This document shows positions 21,890 through 32,574 of a stretch of 64,000 nt of DNA, piece by piece. The number at the start of each line of letters is the position of its first letter. Position 1 is the stretch's first letter. A program made the position numbers and the translations under genes. This DNA is from Locusta migratoria. Lineage: Eukaryota; Arthropoda; Insecta; Orthoptera; Acrididae. The notes under the pieces were generated by a model. The model ran no database searches. It was not told the origin of the DNA and saw only the letters and a list, made by a program, of their open reading frames with translations. The stretch covers positions 216,554,333 to 216,618,332 of the forward strand of contig CM048755.1 of the NCBI GenBank assembly GCA_026315105.1, read 5' to 3'.

Positions 21890-22878
21890 ACCGCAGAAAC
21901 ACTGCGAGAGAGCTATGCAAATTGGTTACACATTGATATTCAGACAGCCAAAACTGTAAACTTTGTTGGGCGATGGATGAATGTGTGACACCGCAGCACA
22001 ATTTCACCGCGCAGCTGGCAAGGGCGGGCAACATGTAGATAACAAAAAAAAACAAAAACAAAAAAAAAACAACATGTGGTCTGTGTCAGCTTCATGCAGA
22101 ACATTGCATTATAACCACAAGTCACAGTTTAATACAGAGGAACAAGATAGAAATATCATTGGAGGAAATTATACGTAATTCAGTTAAGTCAGTGTATAAT
22201 TATTAGATTTTCATTCAACAGTGCCACAAACCCTTTGCTTAAAGTCATTACATGTTCGCGAAGCACGTCTTCTACTCACCTGATAGTGGATATATTAGTC
22301 TTTAAAGTGTAGATTCGGGATTTCGGTACAGACTACAATTTTAGATGATCGAGTTTGGTTTTAAGTGTGGTGTCATGCGCTATCGAGCGTTTGGGTCCAA
22401 GGCAGGGGTGGACAAATGCGTTTACGCGGCAGGGCGCCCGCGTGTGCCCACAGTACTCTCCTCACCACTAACATCGCTATATTGGCGCGCGTCAAGTGGA
22501 GCTTTCCTAACAAGGAAAGTACTTGCGCTCGAACAAACACATATACACCAAAATCGTATGAGAGATAATGTAAAGATCCCTTATTGCTCTAGTGATACTC
22601 CCGCATCTGCAAAACTCTGCAGTCGTCCGTTAGAGGCCTCTGCGTGTGCTATGTCGCATTGCACTTTGACCTGTCGGTTCGCCAGTAGGGACGGTGCAGT
22701 GTGCCTCCGAAGTTGCGTTTTGTGATCTTATTTGTGTGGTGAAGCGTCAGATGGGGCGGCGATTGCTAATCAATCCTGCTAAAGTATTGCGATTGGTTGA
22801 GATGAAGTTACGAAGAACCATTCTTCGTGAAGATGGTATTAGTGTAGAAGATAAATCATGCGCATGCTTTCTCGTATC
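21890..22878. other. Unannotated stretch
   Basis: Short ORFs only. The part 22345-22725 has an ORF of 126 codons without a motif I know and may belong to an unrecognised repeat. It is not supported as a gene. Confidence 0.4.
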
Positions 22879-22904
22879 TGTTATGGTACGACCTCTTCAA
22901 AGCA

Positions 22905-23768
22905 TTGGAAGACTTCTTTAATTATCTGAATAGTGTAAATCCAAAGATCCAATTCACTATGGAGATGGAAAATGACAATGAAATATCTTTCTTGGATGTT
23001 TCAGTTATGCGACAGACGGATGGAAGTTTGAAGCATAAGGTTTTCCGTAAAGTCACGCATACGGACAGATACTTACACAGGGATTCCAACCACCATCCTC
23101 AGCAAAAGAGAGGGGTCATTAAAAGTCTTATTGACAGAGCTAAACGAATTTGTACGCCAGAACACCTAGATGCGGAGTTACATCATCTGATGCAGGCTTT
23201 TGAGAAAAATGGATATACACGGAAAGAAGTAAATAGGGTTCTGCGACCAAGGAGAGGTAAACAAAAGGACAGCAACAAAACACAACGATGGAAGAACACC
23301 GTTTCTCTCCCCTTCATTAAAACAGTTACGGATCGGATAGGAAAGATTTTACGCAAACACGATATCAGACCGGTTTTTAAACCAACAAGAAAGATAAGTC
23401 AGGCACTCCGATCTGTTAAGGACAAACGCCCTCCTCTATCATCTAGTGGGGTGTACAAAATTCCGTGTTCTTGCGGAAAAGTGTATATTGGTACTACAAA
23501 AAGGAGTGTGAATACAAGACTGAAAGAACACAAAAGTCTTTGCCGACTAGGTAGAATTGAGAAATCAGCTGTAGCTGAACATGTTTTCCAATCAGGAAAT
23601 CATGAAGTAAAGTTTTCCGAAACAGAAATTTTATCTACAACGACTAACTATTATCCACGACTGCACAGAGAAGCAATAGAAAAATACAAACATAGGGATA
23701 ATTTTAATAGAAAGGAAGAAACAATGAAACTTAATGACATATGGACTGTGGCTCTTCAGAGTAGGTAG
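22905..23768 (+). CDS. PLE RT-thumb/GIY-YIG endonuclease polypeptide (partial)
   Basis: A 287-codon open frame with no internal stop. Residues 1-60 are the end of the Penelope-type RT (EISFLDVSVMRQTDGSLKHK then VFRKVTHTDRYLHRDSNHHP, a highly conserved PLE block). A basic linker follows. The GIY-YIG domain spans residues about 183-265: GVYKIPCSCGKVYIGTTKRS, SAVAEHVFQSGNHEVKFSET, and HREAIEKYKH with the catalytic Glu. The endonuclease would nick target DNA. The true frame continues upstream of the Met (no Met needed), and the 5' RT palm is missing, so the protein cannot be a full retroelement polymerase. Confidence 0.85.
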   Translation: MEDFFNYLNSVNPKIQFTMEMENDNEISFLDVSVMRQTDGSLKHKVFRKVTHTDRYLHRDSNHHPQQKRGVIKSLIDRAKRICTPEHLDAELHHLMQAFEKNGYTRKEVNRVLRPRRGKQKDSNKTQRWKNTVSLPFIKTVTDRIGKILRKHDIRPVFKPTRKISQALRSVKDKRPPLSSSGVYKIPCSCGKVYIGTTKRSVNTRLKEHKSLCRLGRIEKSAVAEHVFQSGNHEVKFSETEILSTTTNYYPRLHREAIEKYKHRDNFNRKEETMKLNDIWTVALQSR

Positions 23769-23942
23769 TTACGCTTTTATCTTTGACCATCGACTATCGA
23801 AAGTTATATTTTATCTTTGACAAGGCTTATCTCTGCTGCGCACGTGAACACTTGACCACGCCCCCTTTTGGACAGTATTTATACCGCTCTCCGACGCCCG
23901 ACTCGTCAGTCGGCAAGACTCACCGCTACCAGTAGTACCTCT

Positions 23943-23973
23943 GAAGATGTCCAGCGCAGCTCTGGACGAAACG
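23943..23973 (+). ncRNA. Hammerhead-ribozyme-like core in PLE 3' region
   Basis: CTGAAGA (23943-23949, matching CUGANGA), then T, then a perfect 6-bp stem II gtccag/ctggac (23951-23956 and 23964-23969) with a 7-base loop, then GAAA (23970-23973). An upstream cgtcagtcgg near 23905 offers a possible GUC cleavage site that would pair with the cg after GAAA. Known biology: PLEs carry minimal hammerhead motifs in their terminal repeats. Stem I and activity are not shown. Confidence 0.65.
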
Positions 23974-24060
23974 TTAGGAGCAGATATGTTTCTTCGACCA
24001 CGACCACATAACCCGGAAGATACAACAGCGATTATTTCAGCCGGTCGTGAAAGCCTTCAC

Positions 24061-25130
24061 TGCATGATTATCATAATATTGTTAATATTTGTAGATGTTT
24101 TCCTGAAATGCTAATTAATGATAAATAACCGTTTTTTGCCATAGAAACTTTCTATTCTTCAATACCACGGTAAGGAATTCCCGTCTTCTGCAGCTGAACT
24201 TCTTCGATACAATTTCATGTGTAAAATAGGGAATTATTTTATCATTATGATAAAAATACCAAACTGATTTAGCATTTTTGCAGTGGGTGTTCGATGTACA
24301 ACTACTGAAATTCAGTTGGAGCTTCGTTACTTTCACTGAAGTTGTGTGCTCAGGGAGAGGTTTCTCACTGTAGAATATATTGAATTTGCCAAGCGTATTA
24401 AAACAAAACGTCTGCTTTACAGTCTGTTAACTGTTAATCAACTGATATTGTGTACAGATTGCTCATGAAAGTGTGAAGTGTACCGTTAATTCTTTTCAAT
24501 TTATTTACAACGCAATTGTTATAAGCTGTCGTTTCGTTTTCATTCGATGTTTCTTCTGTATGCAACCGGAATGACATTTAAGGCTACACTTCCTCAATCG
24601 ACATGTACAAGTTATTGCGTCGTTAGTATTCATTGCAGTGTTTGCAGCCCGCACGACCGACACTGTGCTGTACCCCTACGGCTGTCTGACAAATTTATTA
24701 TTATAAATTCCAAAAAATTGTACTTTCACAACTGCATGTCAGAGACTAAATAAGATGAGATGGAATATCTTTCCCCTCATCTGTGAACAACAATTAGTTT
24801 CGTGCATCAGAGTTATTATTAGCAGTATTTCTCTAGTTCAGTTTTCCGCAAGCATACATTCTGAAACAATTATTGTGTGGTGTAGGACTATAGTATACAA
24901 GAAATACTAAATAAAAATAATATTTGTGTGAAAAGGCATGTTATTTATTGCCAAAAGGTTCTAACTCAACAATACTATCATCATTATCATTATTATTTGT
25001 CAAGTATTAATTTAAAATGAAATTTTTTCAGAATATTAGGGGAAAATATGCAAGTATGCACCGTCATCATTTATATTAGCGGTTACTTATTCTTGGGGAA
25101 TAATTCTTAATTTAATCCATCATACCAAGT
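24061..25130. other. Unannotated AT-rich stretch
   Basis: No ORF with a motif. Short, degenerate sequence between a PLE and the next dispersed repeat. Confidence 0.4.
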
Positions 25131-25139
25131 TACCGTTAC

Positions 25140-25525
25140 CGCATTCCGAGACGGGAAGGCGTACCGGCCCCGTTTCGAATCCGCCCGTCGGATTAACGAA
25201 GGGGGTCGGAGTACCGGCCAGCCTGGATGTGGTTTTTAGGCCGTTTTCCACATCCCCCTAGGTGAATACCGGGCCGGTACCCAAGTCCCGCCTCAGTTAC
25301 ACGATTCGCAAACATTTCATAACACTTTACACTTTCACACATATAACACTATACACAGACATTTGGGGTACACATTTCCTCCCGGGGGGCATGGGGTCGC
25401 GGCAGGAAGGTCATCCGGCTACCCCGTAATTACTAACATGCCAAATCCGCATTAACAAGCCGACGCTGCAATATGTGAGAAAACGGCTAAAGAGTAAGAA
25501 GAAGAAGAAGAAGAAGAAGAAGCAA
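25140..25525 (+). mobile_element. Dispersed repeat with (AAG)n tail
   Basis: GC-richer block (accggccccgtttcgaatcc, cggagtaccggccagcctgg, ggggtcgcggcaggaaggtc, ggctaccccgtaattac) that ends in aagagtaagaag and an (AAG)n run at about 25495-25522. It resembles the 3' region of an orthopteran non-LTR element. The assignment is by memory of the pattern, not by a coding domain. Confidence 0.5.
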
Positions 25526-26540
25526 GTTATTGTCAGTAAAGCATAGAAAAGTGCACCGAACCTGCATCCAATCGCCTTTTGGCCCACACGGTCAACTGTA
25601 AATTAAAATTCCAGTATAATATGCTGCAGGACGGTAGCGGCTAGTACAACATCCATGCCCGCAGTGGCCGCGGGCAGCACACGTGCCCACCCATCGTCTA
25701 AGGTGTACCTTGTCAGTGGCTAAGTTACTTCCATATATCTTCCTGTGTTCGCAAAACTTAAGTTCACTGACAACGCAAACAGCGAATGTACCACTGCAAA
25801 TAATTGAAATTGTAATCCCCAGAAAAACGTAAAATAAATGAAAGTGAGAGGAAATGCAACGTTAACTCTGTTCTTGCATCTGTTGTGTTTCGTCTACCAA
25901 AGGACTTCACAACAGACAGACCGCCTAGTGCGGCCAGCGCAGTATCTAGTAAAGATAACTCACTCAGCACTAACGCAGGAAGACAGCAGTGTAGAAAACT
26001 CCAAAGCGATACCAGCAATAATTATAATATAGATCCCTTTCACCTGAAATGCTGATGAATATTGAATCACTGTACACTCACCATCGCCATCTCAGCCTTT
26101 TCCCAGATAGGGCTTCAAACCTGTTGAAAGACGAACTGGGGAGGCCTTGTGATCGGTCACGCGGAATGTCTTTCTCATCCTGCCATGCACTGGAGTAACC
26201 TCCCATGCAACCACGGGTGGGGTACCTGCCTTATTTGGAGCATTAACAGTGCCCATGACCGGCCAAAAACAACAGCGTCCCTCGATCACAGCCTTGAGCT
26301 GTGCAACCCAGGTTAACATAACGTGAAGCTGAGAACGAAGAGTTACCATGATAGTCTGCATCCGCACACAGCAGTCACAGTCCATAATCACGACTACATA
26401 CCCATAGAAACTAGCGACTAGGAAGACACAATGTAGACTCGACAGAGGGTAACTATGATAAACAAAGACGACTAGAGCAAGTACTAATCCAACGAAAACA
26501 AAGCAGATGACTGTCGGAATTCACATGTCGGAAGAATAAA
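25526..26540. other. Unannotated stretch
   Basis: ORFs at 25764-26018 and 26092-26391 (minus) have no motif I recognise. It may contain an unrecognised retroelement, but nothing supports a call. Confidence 0.35.
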
Positions 26541-26547
26541 CTAACTA

Positions 26548-26850
26548 GGTACTTAACGCGAAACTGAATCTAATATACACATGAGCACACAATAAATTTA
26601 ACAAACTGAAGCAAGAACCTCACTGAACAAATTATGTCGCTTCTAGTAAGAAGCCGGTTACACATAAAAGTAGTGGTGTGCTCTGTACTGTGCTCAAAGA
26701 AAGATTACATGGTTGCTTAAACGCGACTTTGAATCTAATGTACATGAGAGCACAGATAAGTTTTCAGACTGAAAGAAAAAAGCGCAGAGAAGAATAAAAT
26801 TACAGTATGTCGCTTCTAATCGGAAGCTGAAGGCGTGGTCTGCTGCGTAC
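26548..26850. repeat. Imperfect direct repeat, two units of about 165 bp
   Basis: Unit 1 (about 26548-26665) and unit 2 (about 26713-26850) share acgcgaaactgaatctaata / acgcgactttgaatctaatg, then gagcacaca / gagcacaga, and end in tatgtcgcttcta with gaagc. Divergence is substantial. Confidence 0.6.
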
Positions 26851-26859
26851 CAGCCGGTG

Positions 26860-27470
26860 GCCAAACGCATACTGATTGAAATATATTACTATTTCATTAT
26901 TTACATTTTATAAGCAAATTTGTGTTTTTCAATTTTATATACAGTTTGATATATACTAAATGCAGCATTCTACAAGACCTCTTATATAACTAGCAATGGA
27001 ATTTAATTACTTACCCAGCCTCAAAGCCTGTGGTGTGGGGCTAAGTGGGTGAGTGGCTGTGTACGCAGCCATATATGAATTTTTGGTCGTCGGCAATGCA
27101 AACAAAGATGCTATTGCTCTCTAAAGACCTAAATGTAGGTGCTGTAACCAGTGGAGCCGGAGGTGGGAGTAAGGAATTCACACAATGGACAAGTTGAAAC
27201 TGTGTAATATACTGATGAATTTTTTTTTAATAAGTGTTTTATCCAGGTTCTGGGAAGTTGCAGGTGAAAAATATTCACATGTGGGGAAGGGAATGGGGTG
27301 TGCAGGGGGGGGGGGGCAGGAGTATGGGGTAGGGTTGGTTTGTCATTATGATAAAGACATAGGTGTGTGATATAGTATTTTGCGCATTTTCTGAGTTTTG
27401 GGAATGATCTCTGGGTTCATGCTTCATGGTCAATTAGGATTTCAGGAATGACCTCTGGGTAGGGTTCAAT
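26860..27470. other. Unannotated stretch with G tract
   Basis: A G run at about 27304-27317. No supported gene. Confidence 0.35.
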
Positions 27471-28187
27471 GTCATCTAGAATACCCACTGCCCTCCTACT
27501 TGCACCCAGCAGAGCGCGGTCCATGGATTCATGAGGCTGTTTCCAGAACTGTATACGTCCATCTGCTTAATACAATTGGAAATGACACTCGTGAGACCAG
27601 CCAAGATTTTCGTCAGCAACAGTCCAATGTCGGGTTGATATGCCCAGGCGAGATGTAAAGCTTTGTGTCGTGCAGTCAGTAAGGTACCATGAGTGGGCAT
27701 TCCTATTCGAAAGCCCATCTCGGTGATGTTTCGTTGAATGGTTCTCACACTGACACTAGTTGATGGTCTAACAATGAAGTCCGCAGCAGTTTGCGAAAGG
27801 GTTACACTCATCTTTCGTTGAACGATTCTCTTCAGTCATTGTCGGTCCCGTTCTTGATGGGTTTTCTGCAACCACAGAGATGTCAGTGATTTGGTATTTT
27901 ATTGGATTCCCGATTTTCACGGTGCTCTCGTGAAATGGTCGTACGGGGTAACCCCTACGTCATTGCTTTCTCGGTAATGCTGTGTCCCACCACTCATACG
28001 TTGACTACAGCACTATGTTCAATGTAACTTAAATCGTGACAGCTAAGCACTGTAGTAGCAGGCGAACTAACGCATGCACCAGGTACCTGTTGCCTCATTG
28101 TCAACAGCAATGCGGTCCTCTCATTATTTACAAATCTGTGTGTCTACATGTACAAGCAATTGCCAGTTTCTTTGTCTCTTCAGTGTA
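27470..28187 (-). mobile_element. Tc1-like transposon, 5' portion
   Basis: Minus-strand element. Its outer end at 28187 reads inward tatacactgaagagacaaag then aaactgg, a TIR type I recognise from Tc1-like elements. Transposase remnants follow (see separate entry). The other end is not visible; the element appears truncated near 27470. Confidence 0.75.
27476..27830 (-). pseudogene. Tc1-like transposase, central fragment
   Basis: Minus-strand reading gives SVSVRTIQRNITEMGFRIGM (end of the paired-like DNA-binding domain), TARHKALHLAWAYQ and then a degraded stretch. This corresponds to the segment before the first catalytic Asp of DD34E-type Tc1 elements; the WSDESRF-equivalent is lost. PHESMDP-like residues (LMNPWTALCWVQ) persist further on. 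Non-functional. Confidence 0.75.
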
Positions 28188-28300
28188 TATTTTAACATTG
28201 AACTTTCCATTCTCAGAGGTACTATTAAGTATCTAGAAAAATTGACATAAGATATTTCTACAAGATGGCAACATGAATTCGAATAAAGTACTTAATCGAA

Positions 28301-28497
28301 ATCAAATGTTCAAATATTAGTAATCCTATGGGACAAAACTACTTTGGTCATAAGTCCATAGACTTACAAACTGCTTAAACTAAGTTAAACTAACCTAAGC
28401 ATGACACACACATCCATGTCCGAGGGAGGATTCTAATGCGGGAGGCCTCGTGATGCGTAACATGGCGCTCCAGAACGCTTGGCTACATCCGCGCGGC
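28301..28497 (-). mobile_element. Type A-like SINE
   Basis: Tail aaatgttcaaatattagtaa, then ggtcataagtccatagactt, catgtccgagggaggattct (B box partly deleted), head to catccgcgcggc. Near-exact 13-bp TSD agtacttaatcga (28288-28300) / agtagttaatcga (28498-28510). Confidence 0.88.
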
Positions 28498-28885
28498 AGT
28501 AGTTAATCGATACCAAAATCGCATCATCACCCTCAACCTCGTACGCTTCTCTCTCCCTTAACAGTTATCAACTCACTATCTTGCCTATAAGCCACAGTGC
28601 AGTTGTGACTATTGTGCAGATTAATTTTCACCATGTGTTGTATTGTACGGATAGTTGAAGCACCAGATTTTGACTACCTCTTTGAACAATGATCGCTGTA
28701 TCTATGGTTGAACACAATGTAAATAAATATCTTGTATCCAGGACTACAATATTTGTAAAAAATGTTAAACCTCTACCTTCTATTCAGCAATTGGAAAATT
28801 TTTCTGCTTAAATACGAGGCGCGTCCAGAAAGCAAGTTCCGTTTCAATTTATATCCGCTGCAGCGCTGCGATTGCAGTTCCGCAG

Positions 28886-29700
28886 ATTAGATTAGATTAG
28901 ATTATTTATTTGTTCCGTAGATCCATATTGAGGGGATCCTCGTGGATGTGGAACATGTGAAGAAACAAAATTTACGAGTTGAATAACAGATAATACTAAT
29001 AATATAAATACAAATACATACACTTATAATATAAATACAGAGACATAATTTTTAAGGTCTTTTTTTTTTCTTTTTTTCTGATAATATAATAATACTAATA
29101 CAGTATGAGTGCATGCATCATTTGGTACAATTTAGAAATTCACTAATGGAGTAGAAGGAGTTGGCCACTAGAAAGTCTTTTAGGTTCCTCTTAAACTGAT
29201 CTTTATTTGTAGCTAAATTTTTTATACTTGATGGTAAATTATTGAAAATGTGTGTTCCTGAGTAGTGGACCCCTTTTTGAACTAAAGTAAGTGCTTTTAA
29301 ATCCTTGTGTAGATCATTTTTATTTCTAGTATTGTATGTATGAACTGAGCTGTTTGTTGGGAAAAGGGATATATTATTTATGACAAATTTCATTAAGGAA
29401 TAAATATACTGAGAGGCAGTAGTTAATATACCCAGTTCTTTTAAGAGGCTTCTACAAGACGTCCGTGAATTTACTCCAAAAATAATACGTATTACACGTT
29501 TTTGGACTCTGAAGACTTTTGACTGACTTGAAGAGTTACCCCAAAATATTATACCATATGACATTAAGGAATGAAAGTAAGCAAAGTATGCAAGCTTTGT
29601 TATTTTTATGTCTCCTATGTATGATAACACTCGTATTGAAAATACAGATTTGTTTTCTGCAGTTCTGTGGTGTGCTCCTCCCAACTAAATTTATTATCAA
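28886..29700 (-). mobile_element. 5'-truncated LINE inserted in mariner
   Basis: The 3' end lies at the left: (attag)n repeats, then ttatttatttgttccgtaga and ggggatcctcgtggatgtgg. This is followed by the C-terminal coding part (separate entry) up to about 29700, where mariner sequence resumes. The empty mariner site would read about ttccgcag|gctgtagacg. I could not define a clean TSD. Confidence 0.8.
29118..29684 (-). pseudogene. Non-LTR reverse transcriptase, C-terminal portion
   Basis: A 188-codon frame with KLAYFAYFHSLMSYGIIFWG, KVFRVQKRVIRIIFGVNSRT, SCRSLLKELGILTTASQYIY and VHTYNTRNKNDLHKD. This is a conserved post-palm RT region of Jockey-type insect LINEs, ending NSFYSISEFLNCTK. The first residues come from the junction. 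The frame is open to its stop, but the catalytic palm (FADD box) is absent, so it is a 5'-truncated copy. Confidence 0.85.
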
Positions 29701-29788
29701 GCGCTGTAGACGATGTGTATCAAGGAGAAGAACGTGCGCCATTTGGAGGTCGCTGTCAGTTACGCACGCTTTGTTGTGCTTGTTTGAA

Positions 29789-30209
29789 ATGTCGGCGTTG
29801 ATTGAAAATCCAATCGCCTGTGAAATCAGGTCGGTGATTCGGTTTCTGAATGCGAGGAAAGTGAAACCAAGTGAAATTTATCGGCACATTTGCGATGTTT
29901 ACGGACCAAATGCGATGAGTGATTCGATGGTGAGAAGATGGGTCCGACAGTTCAATGGCGGGCGTGGTGATGTGCACGACGAATAACGAAGTGGATGTCC
30001 ACCTTTGGTTACAGAAGAACTGGTTCACGCGATTGATCCAGGAAAACCGTAGGTTTACAATTAGTGCTCTCGCTATGGACTTCCCCCAAAGAAACTGTTT
30101 CCAACTGGTTGAAGACAGGCGGCAGATTTCTATGAAGAAGGTATACAAAACATGGTGCCACGCTATGACAAATGCCTGCAAAAATTCGGCAGTTATGTGG
30201 AAAAGTAGT
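29789..30209 (+). pseudogene. mariner transposase with catalytic core deleted
   Basis: Starts MSALIENPIACEIRSVIRFL and continues NARKVKPSEIYRHICDVYGP (first helix-turn-helix). It passes SDSMVRRWVRQFNGGRGDVH and stops at 29984. In the same direction, a C-terminal tail ADFYEEGIQNMVPRYDKCLQ KFGSYVEK ends at a stop near 30209. Everything between (the second HTH through all three catalytic Asp) is missing or reduced to about 100 bases. Compare the MLE at 59345, which has the same architecture from a different subfamily. Confidence 0.82.
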
Positions 30210-30309
30210 TTAAGAGTTGCAGAATTTTGTGCAATAAAAATTTCTCCTGTATCTGTGTACAATTTCGTTTTATTACCAAACGGAACTTACTTTCTGGACG
30301 CGCCTCGTA

Positions 30310-31395
30310 TAAATTTCATGCACAGAACACTTTTCTCTGAACTGCACTAAAACACTCTCGGGTGATGGCTATTTTCTATGATTTATGCCTCTGTACAACA
30401 CTTACAAGATACAGGAAGGCAAGGTAAAAGGCATAGCAGATAAAAAGAATTGCAGGTCCTGTAGTTCGTTATTTGAAGGCCACGCTTGTTTCCTGTTACC
30501 TATTTGTCTTACCTCCGAATGAGAATAGAAACAATATTAACCACGTAAAATAATTATAGGAACATGTTTTAATGCAAAACGCCATTAAGTACAAAATACT
30601 TATACAGTAACACAGTGCTTTCAGTTTCACAGAACCAAGCTATCGATATACCAAATTCCATTACAAACTACTTAGTTTCCATTTTTCTCCTCTGGCCAGT
30701 GGTACTTTCCAGACGAAAACCCTAAAAGAAGACATACCAATGACACTGGAGGACAAAGATGGGAGGATCCTAATTGATGTTTTCATTGACGAAGCGGAAT
30801 TAATTAAATAACTCTATATGCAGCAAGGAGAAATAGTCTCTCTGATCATGATTCACGGTAACGTAGAATAAATAAGTGGAAATCAGATACTGGAATTAAT
30901 GACAAGGAACCCATAACCTCAGCTTTTTGCTTCCTAATAATAATAATAATAATAAAACCAATACATAAACTTAATGACTACAGGACAAATGTTTCTGATA
31001 TAAATTTACAAGACTAAACATATACTAAATCAAATGCTTACATAGAATTTAGTATATGCCACATTAAATACGTATCAAAGTGTAGAAATAGTTTATTCAG
31101 TAACCTGATCATGGCCTTAAACGGCCATGTAAAAATCACTGGTCGCTAGAGGTACTGAAGTAGCTCGTGAAAAAAGGGAGAAATTAATCTGTTGCCAAGA
31201 ACAGGCAAATATTCTGCAATTATTTGCACACTACAAAAACTGAGCAAAAGGACTATGAAGTGGTTATTAAAAATCATGGCAAATGCAAATTATGGCAAAA
31301 ATCAGTAACTCAGCCTGGTCTTTGGTCCACATCAAATTAATAATGTTGTTGGAAGGATGTTAAACCTTAATCTCCCTTCCTTCTTCCTTGAAATC
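30310..31395. other. Unannotated AT-rich stretch
   Basis: Contains a short (AAT)n near 30938-30955. No ORF with a motif, although LINE coding may begin near its end. Confidence 0.4.
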
Positions 31396-31599
31396 TAATA
31401 AAACAAGAGAGAGCACAACAGACTGCTAAAAGGTAACATCATTACTGAATGAAATGAAAGACAATAAATTATGTACCAGATATGATTACAAGTAATTTTT
31501 TAAATTGACTAGAAAATATGACAAACAATTCAAGAGCAAAATTGAAGCAGTTTATTAGAAAAGTATTTAATATCAAATTAAATCATATGTTCTCTCAAA

Positions 31600-32150
31600 A
31601 CTAAAGATCATCTGGATTAATGGTGTTTCCAAGACAGTACTACAGATTTGTTCCCCTGAAATATATATCACCCAACATATAACCCAAAACATTTCTATAA
31701 AGAAATTGAATTATGCTATAACTAAATTCCCCTATAAAAGTTATAGGAGAGATGCCACTAATTAGCGATTCATTTCACTGCCAACATAATTATCCTGCGA
31801 ATTTGAGAAGATGATTTGTTCTGGAATTATAAACACAGGAGCAATAACAACGTCCTCATCAAATAATATTTTGGATTTGAGAAGATTTGCTCAACTGAAA
31901 ATGCCATTTAGATTTTCTGTCAACAAATTTAAGAAGCGTTAAATTTAAAAAAATACTTTAATTACTATTTCAACCAATATAATCAGTGAAAATTTTTTCT
32001 GGCGGGTTCCCAAGGCTCTTTCAAAGGGCCAACATTGTTTCTTAGACATGTAAATGACCTTATGCCTACTATACAACAAGCAGAATGAGCCTCTCTGACG
32101 ATAACACTGGTACTTTAATCTACCGAAACACACATAGAGGGAGAATAACT
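31600..32150 (+). pseudogene. LINE reverse transcriptase, heavily decayed
   Basis: Short in-frame blocks in the right order on the plus strand: RFISLPT, EFEKMICSGIIN (31800-31840), then after about 180 bases GSQGSFKGPTLFLRHVNDLM (32015-32075) and SLTITLVL in the position of the FADD box. Many stops, no intact domain. This is the fingers/palm part of a non-LTR RT. Confidence 0.6.
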
Positions 32151-32411
32151 GGTAAATGATGTTTATTTATTATTTTTTGCGTGGTTTTTTTTCTAATGGT
32201 CTCAAAAGGACTTAACATACTCAGTCCAGCACGTCTAAAGGAACTACAATAATGATAAGTGTAACATATAGTAAGGAAATAATACGAAGTGTACTTCTAA
32301 ACTTTTAGATATCCATTTTGATAAAAATTTAAAGTGAAAAGAATAAACTTTGGAATTCCTAAAACAACTTATTTCAACCACATCCATACTTCTTGGGACG
32401 AGACTCATCAA

Positions 32412-32570
32412 TAAATTAACAAAAGATGTTCAAATGTTTGTAAATCTAAGGGACTTAATTACGTTGGTCATCAGTTCCTACGCTTCAAAACTACTTACAT
32501 TAACTTAGAGTAACTTGAGCTAAAGACAACACAAACACCCATGCCCGAGGGAGGACTCGAACCCCCGACG
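32412..32570 (-). mobile_element. 5'-truncated SINE
   Basis: Tail atgttcaaatgtttgtaaat to catgcccgagggaggactcg, ending just past the B-box complement at cccccgacga. Truncated at nearly the same place as the copies at 5760 and 46407. Possible short TSD ttaaca. Confidence 0.85.
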
Positions 32571-32574
32571 AGTA

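Larger units (their letters stand above)
22879..24060 (+). mobile_element. 5'-truncated Penelope-like element
   Basis: Contains the end of the reverse transcriptase, the GIY-YIG endonuclease and a 3' region with a hammerhead-like motif. The body starts abruptly inside the RT thumb region (SYLLWYDLFKALEDFFNYLN, from about 22875), so the element is a typical 5'-truncated insertion. The 3' limit is approximate, placed in cggtcgtgaaagccttcact. Confidence 0.85.
28815..30307 (+). mobile_element. mariner transposon, internally deleted, split by LINE
   Basis: Left end cgaggcgcgtccagaaagca and right end (reverse complement) cgaggcgcgtccagaaagta agree over about 30 bp with one difference, flanked by TA (28813-28814, 30308-30309). 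The internal ORF retains the DNA-binding domain and the extreme C-terminus only. A minus-strand LINE fragment (28886-29700) sits in the 5' UTR. The near-identical TIRs suggest the copy is not very old. Confidence 0.92.

Noticed and set aside
22345..22725. 126-codon ORF upstream of the PLE
   Set aside because: No domain recognised; composition and overlapping frames argue against a real protein.
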